Shown in pieces: positions 60,946 to 64,000 of a DNA stretch of 64,000 bases (within the stretch, counting starts at the first letter, position 1; each line of letters starts with the position of its first letter). The stretch covers positions 250,001-314,000 of the forward strand of contig WPIO01000193.1 of the NCBI GenBank assembly GCA_009760855.2. The letters run 5' to 3'. The notes beneath the pieces are model-generated. The model had not been told where the DNA came from. It saw only the letters and a list, made by a program, of their open reading frames with translations, and ran no database searches. The stretch comes from Cristatella mucedo (lineage: Eukaryota > Bryozoa > Phylactolaemata > Cristatellidae). The position numbers and the translations under genes are program-made.

Positions 60946-61359
60946 TTCTTTTCTAGCTGGTGATGCAGTTGTTTAACAGTCATCACGTGCTCAAAATTTA
61001 GATGGCCTATTTGATACCAGCATACATTTGGTAAGTTTCGTAAGAGGACTGCTTCCAGAGCTTGCCTTCTCGTCCGATCCCTGTGTAAGATTAAAGACTT
61101 TCTACATTGAGACTTGCTAGAAATTTAACTAGGTCCCTGGTTAGACTAACCCAATTTTATTTTGGCTAGGCCGCTAGCCAATGCCATTAATATATAGCTG
61201 AACAGTGGCACCAGTCTCAGCCTTTTCATGTGTTTAGGTCAACGCTGGACACTAAGTTAACTGTTTTATTCCTACGCTTAAAGACCTTTTTGGCGACATC
61301 AGCTTTTGTTCTGAGCGACTTAGACGGTGAAACTTACTACCAAAATTCTTAAACAACAC

Positions 61360-61945
61360 CATATAGTCTCCTGCTGCCGACTGTGGTACGTCCTTTCCAG
61401 CCGTACTGAGCTGCTACTTCCATGCAATTTGTAAGATGAATACGAGCCCGATGAATGAAGTCACACTGAATTACGCCAGACAGATAGCTCCGGCTCAAAT
61501 CCGCACGCTCACGGTGGCCTCAAAGGTGTATTTCTGAACGAGCCCTCACTCGGGCCTCACGCTCTCGCCAAATGCCTCAGCGATCTTGCCTTATATGCAC
61601 TATCCTCATCAAAGGATATAGCAATAAATACACTTCAAAGAGCAACGTCATAAACAGACATCAAATGGCAGCCGCACAAATCAAAGGCCATAATGCAGTG
61701 GCTCTCACACAAGCTGCCATTAAAGGGGGCCCTAAAACCGGGAAAGCACGAACACCAAGCCCCGCCTTCCCGACTCAGCTATGCTTTTCATTTTCTCTTT
61801 GTTTCGTGAGATGCGATTTGTTCGCGACCACATGCTTACCAAATGCCGGTTAGGCCTTGAACGCTCTAGAAAACTCTCCTGCGTACCTCTCACTTTGTGG
61901 GTGGATTTATGGCTTTGTGCAATTACAGACGGAGATGAATAATAG
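61360..61945 (+). mobile_element. LINE-B 3' portion with a roughly 330-bp interruption
   Basis: LINE-B sequence at 61360-61425 resumes at about 61765 (GACTCAGCTATGCTTTTCAT) and ends with the family 3' motif near 61945. The intervening 330 bp is not another recognised element. Confidence 0.65.
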
Positions 61946-62470
61946 ATTCTCGCTCGCAAGCCGCTGGAGTAATAGTCACACACTTCTGGTTGCCTCTTCC
62001 CTAAGTTATTCCAGGACTTTACAAACTCACCTAAGAATGATTCGTGTAGGCACGGCACCTACGTATTACTGAGGCCCAGGCAAAACATTTGGTCACTTGG
62101 CATGTGTTACTAAAGTATTTGCGTCTGCAAGCTGACAATCTGGTAGCACTTCAATCACGGCTTTTGATACTGTGAACCCACGCTAAGCATAAAGTGAAAT
62201 TGTAATGATTGTAATTTCCGAGCCATAAATAATTATAATGCATGAAAATGTATTTTTCAAAGAAAATTCGGCTCTATCGAACGCTCACAGATGAGTGAAA
62301 ATGAGCCTACGCAGTTCGCTCTCACAGTATGCTAAGCACGTGCACAGTGGAACAAACGAAAATGTTTTAGTTGTGTTGGTGGGAGTACTGGCCATTTTAA
62401 AGTTCAAATGAATTTCACGGGGAAACGGGTTCACATGTACGTCTTGGGCAGTCGATCTATTGAACATTGT
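61946..62470. other. No gene recognised
   Basis: Nothing assignable seen. Confidence 0.4.
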
Positions 62471-62474
62471 CTGG

Positions 62475-62625
62475 AATAAATAATTCCTTTGTATCTCGCC
62501 CTAAGAGAACTTAAAATCTCAATCCAAGTGCTTTACATATGCCGCAGGGCTCGAGCCGATGACTTCGGTCGTCAAAGGCGAGCACCTAACCCCTGAGGCA
62601 AACCAGGATCGCAGGTAAGGACAGT
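62475..62625 (-). mobile_element. SINE-A copy
   Basis: Inverted tail (CGCCCTAAGAGAACTTAAAA), B-box region GGGCTCGAGCCGATGACTTC and A-box region GCACCTAACCCCTGAGGCAA. Confidence 0.75.
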
Positions 62626-63835
62626 CGGTTTTTGTTATGGCCGTCTGAGAGTTTAATTTTACTGAAGAGTCTTGATACAGTCTTGTGATATTCTGATGGT
62701 CTGTGATTATTCGCTGATACTAAGAGGAAATAATCGCGTCACTTGGCAGATTTTTTCCTACCGAGAGGTGGTCGCTTAAAGCCGAAACATTTAAACAACA
62801 AGGCTGACAATGACATCCGCTCTAAACATTTCAATCGGCCAACTCATGGTTCGGGTGATTCGTACACGTGGGCGAATATGGCTAACAAGGCAGCAGAGAA
62901 GAGTCACGAGATAACAATTTTCACTTTGAGGAGCAGCCAGGTTTAACAGGCCGTATTATACCCCTAGGCCAGAGTATAACCAAGGTTAAAACGCCCTACG
63001 CTAGATTACAGCTGCGTATATTGTGGCCTGGGCCAATTTGTACGCTGGGTTATATTATGGCCTAGGCAAAATCAGACCCCTCTAAGTCAATTTATGCGCT
63101 GTAATATTGTCAATAGCATTGAGATTTTTACACGAGTTACTACCTTTTTCAACATTGCTTTTAAAACTGCGGACTCAAAACGAAAAATTACTTCAACCAG
63201 AAAAAACTTTAATCATAAAAATTAAATACTTCCACAAAGATACAAGATTAGCACCATAATTCTCTCAGTAGTGTTTACATATTAAAATAAAATCAAATAT
63301 TCAACACTAATATTCGTTCTTGTATAAATATTGAAAGTTCAACACAAAGAACAACATCAACATGATCTCATGCTTGTAAAATTAGGTGCATTTTCTGTTG
63401 TTAAATGCAGATTGAAGTTGCTGGATAAGTCAACCAATCCACGGAGTCATCGACTTTTGTGTGATGACAATGTTACTATTCAATAGATTCGCAATGGCCG
63501 TGATGTCGACACCTGTTAACCAGATTCTCTCGCTGGAGATGCTAGAGGTGTTGATTTATTTGCATCTTGGTGCAAGTAGTCCTGCAGTAGTCTTCATGTT
63601 GCGGATGAATTTATCTCTGAGAAAGAAGTGGTTAATTTCCGATCCTGTCAAGATGTAGCTTATGACCCGGAAGTAGCGGTTTCCATCACTTTTGTTTTCA
63701 CATATACTTCGTGGTTGTGCAAGGTCCCATGTTCTTCCAAAATATTCGACTTTACCAAAAGTAAGACCAATAGTGGTGCGAAGATACTTTCCTCCTGAAA
63801 TTTGTAGTGGGTTGAAAGTCTTGGTCTACTTGTTA
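62626..63835. other. No gene recognised
   Basis: GCCTAGGCCA/GGCCTGGGCC type short repeats near 62950-63080. Otherwise AT-rich unassigned sequence. Confidence 0.45.
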
Positions 63836-64000
63836 TCACAGCATTTAATGGGTCCCTATGATTCGTTCTTTATGTGCTTAGGCGTGCTGACACTGTGAAT
63901 GCTGCCACTAACCTTACTTGCGTGCTGACCCTGTGCGTGTCACCCCAAGCCATGCTATTCTTGTTCTTTATTGAGCGTGCTACGACTAACTATCCAATCG
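63836..64000 (+). mobile_element. LINE-A 3' UTR, runs off the window
   Basis: CAGCATTTAATGGGTCCCTA, then TGATTCGT, and the following 3' UTR match LINE-A. The end motif lies beyond the window. Confidence 0.75.

Noticed and set aside
1-64000. CRISPR array, rRNA operon, bacterial promoters
   Set aside because: No spaced identical repeats, no rRNA-like conserved blocks, and the context is eukaryotic.

Overview
The window looks like animal nuclear DNA rather than bacterial or plasmid DNA. It is crowded with decayed non-LTR retrotransposons, tRNA-derived SINEs, microsatellites and minisatellites, one hAT transposase pseudogene and at least one host exon with a splice acceptor. The species cannot be named from the sequence. 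A metazoan, perhaps a marine invertebrate, is an inference from the repeat families and from the Polinton below.

The main object is a near-complete Polinton/Maverick (adintovirus-like) element at 24986-46811, about 21.8 kb. It is strongly AT-rich against more GC-balanced flanks and is bounded by 148-bp inverted terminal repeats that differ at only about ten positions. It carries the hallmark set: protein-primed DNA polymerase B, retrovirus-like integrase, FtsK/HerA-type packaging ATPase, adenain-like cysteine protease, a double-jelly-roll type major capsid protein and two paralogous minor-capsid-like proteins. It also carries a parvovirus-type phospholipase A2 protein, four fibre-like proteins, a YqaJ-type nuclease, an HNH-AP2 endonuclease, a transglutaminase-like protein and several small unknown proteins. 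Genes are packed end to end on both strands, with overlaps of a few bases. Almost every gene has a TATAG-type motif 0-8 bases before its ATG, and in two divergent pairs a single 9-10 bp spacer serves both start codons. The polymerase has two in-frame stops, the integrase has a stop at codon 4, the protease gene has two frame breaks, and each minor-capsid-like paralog is broken once. Most other genes are open. I read it as a recent insertion at the start of decay.

Flanks, 1-24985 and 46812-64000: two non-LTR (LINE) families dominate. LINE-A ends in (ATT)n; its longest copy is at 52027-54860, with an open reverse transcriptase but a truncated endonuclease. LINE-B has a characteristic 3' end; its longest copy, 56290-58830, is decayed and contains a 30-bp minisatellite. 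SINE-A has a tRNA-like head and a tail resembling the LINE-A 3' end. SINE-B is a second tRNA-derived family. Nested insertions give a relative order: LINE-A into LINE-B, SINE-A into LINE-B, LINE-B into hAT. The only convincing host coding sequence is a terminal sulfotransferase exon near 6.2 kb, with a possible second one near 23.6 kb. No rRNA, functional tRNA gene or CRISPR array was seen.
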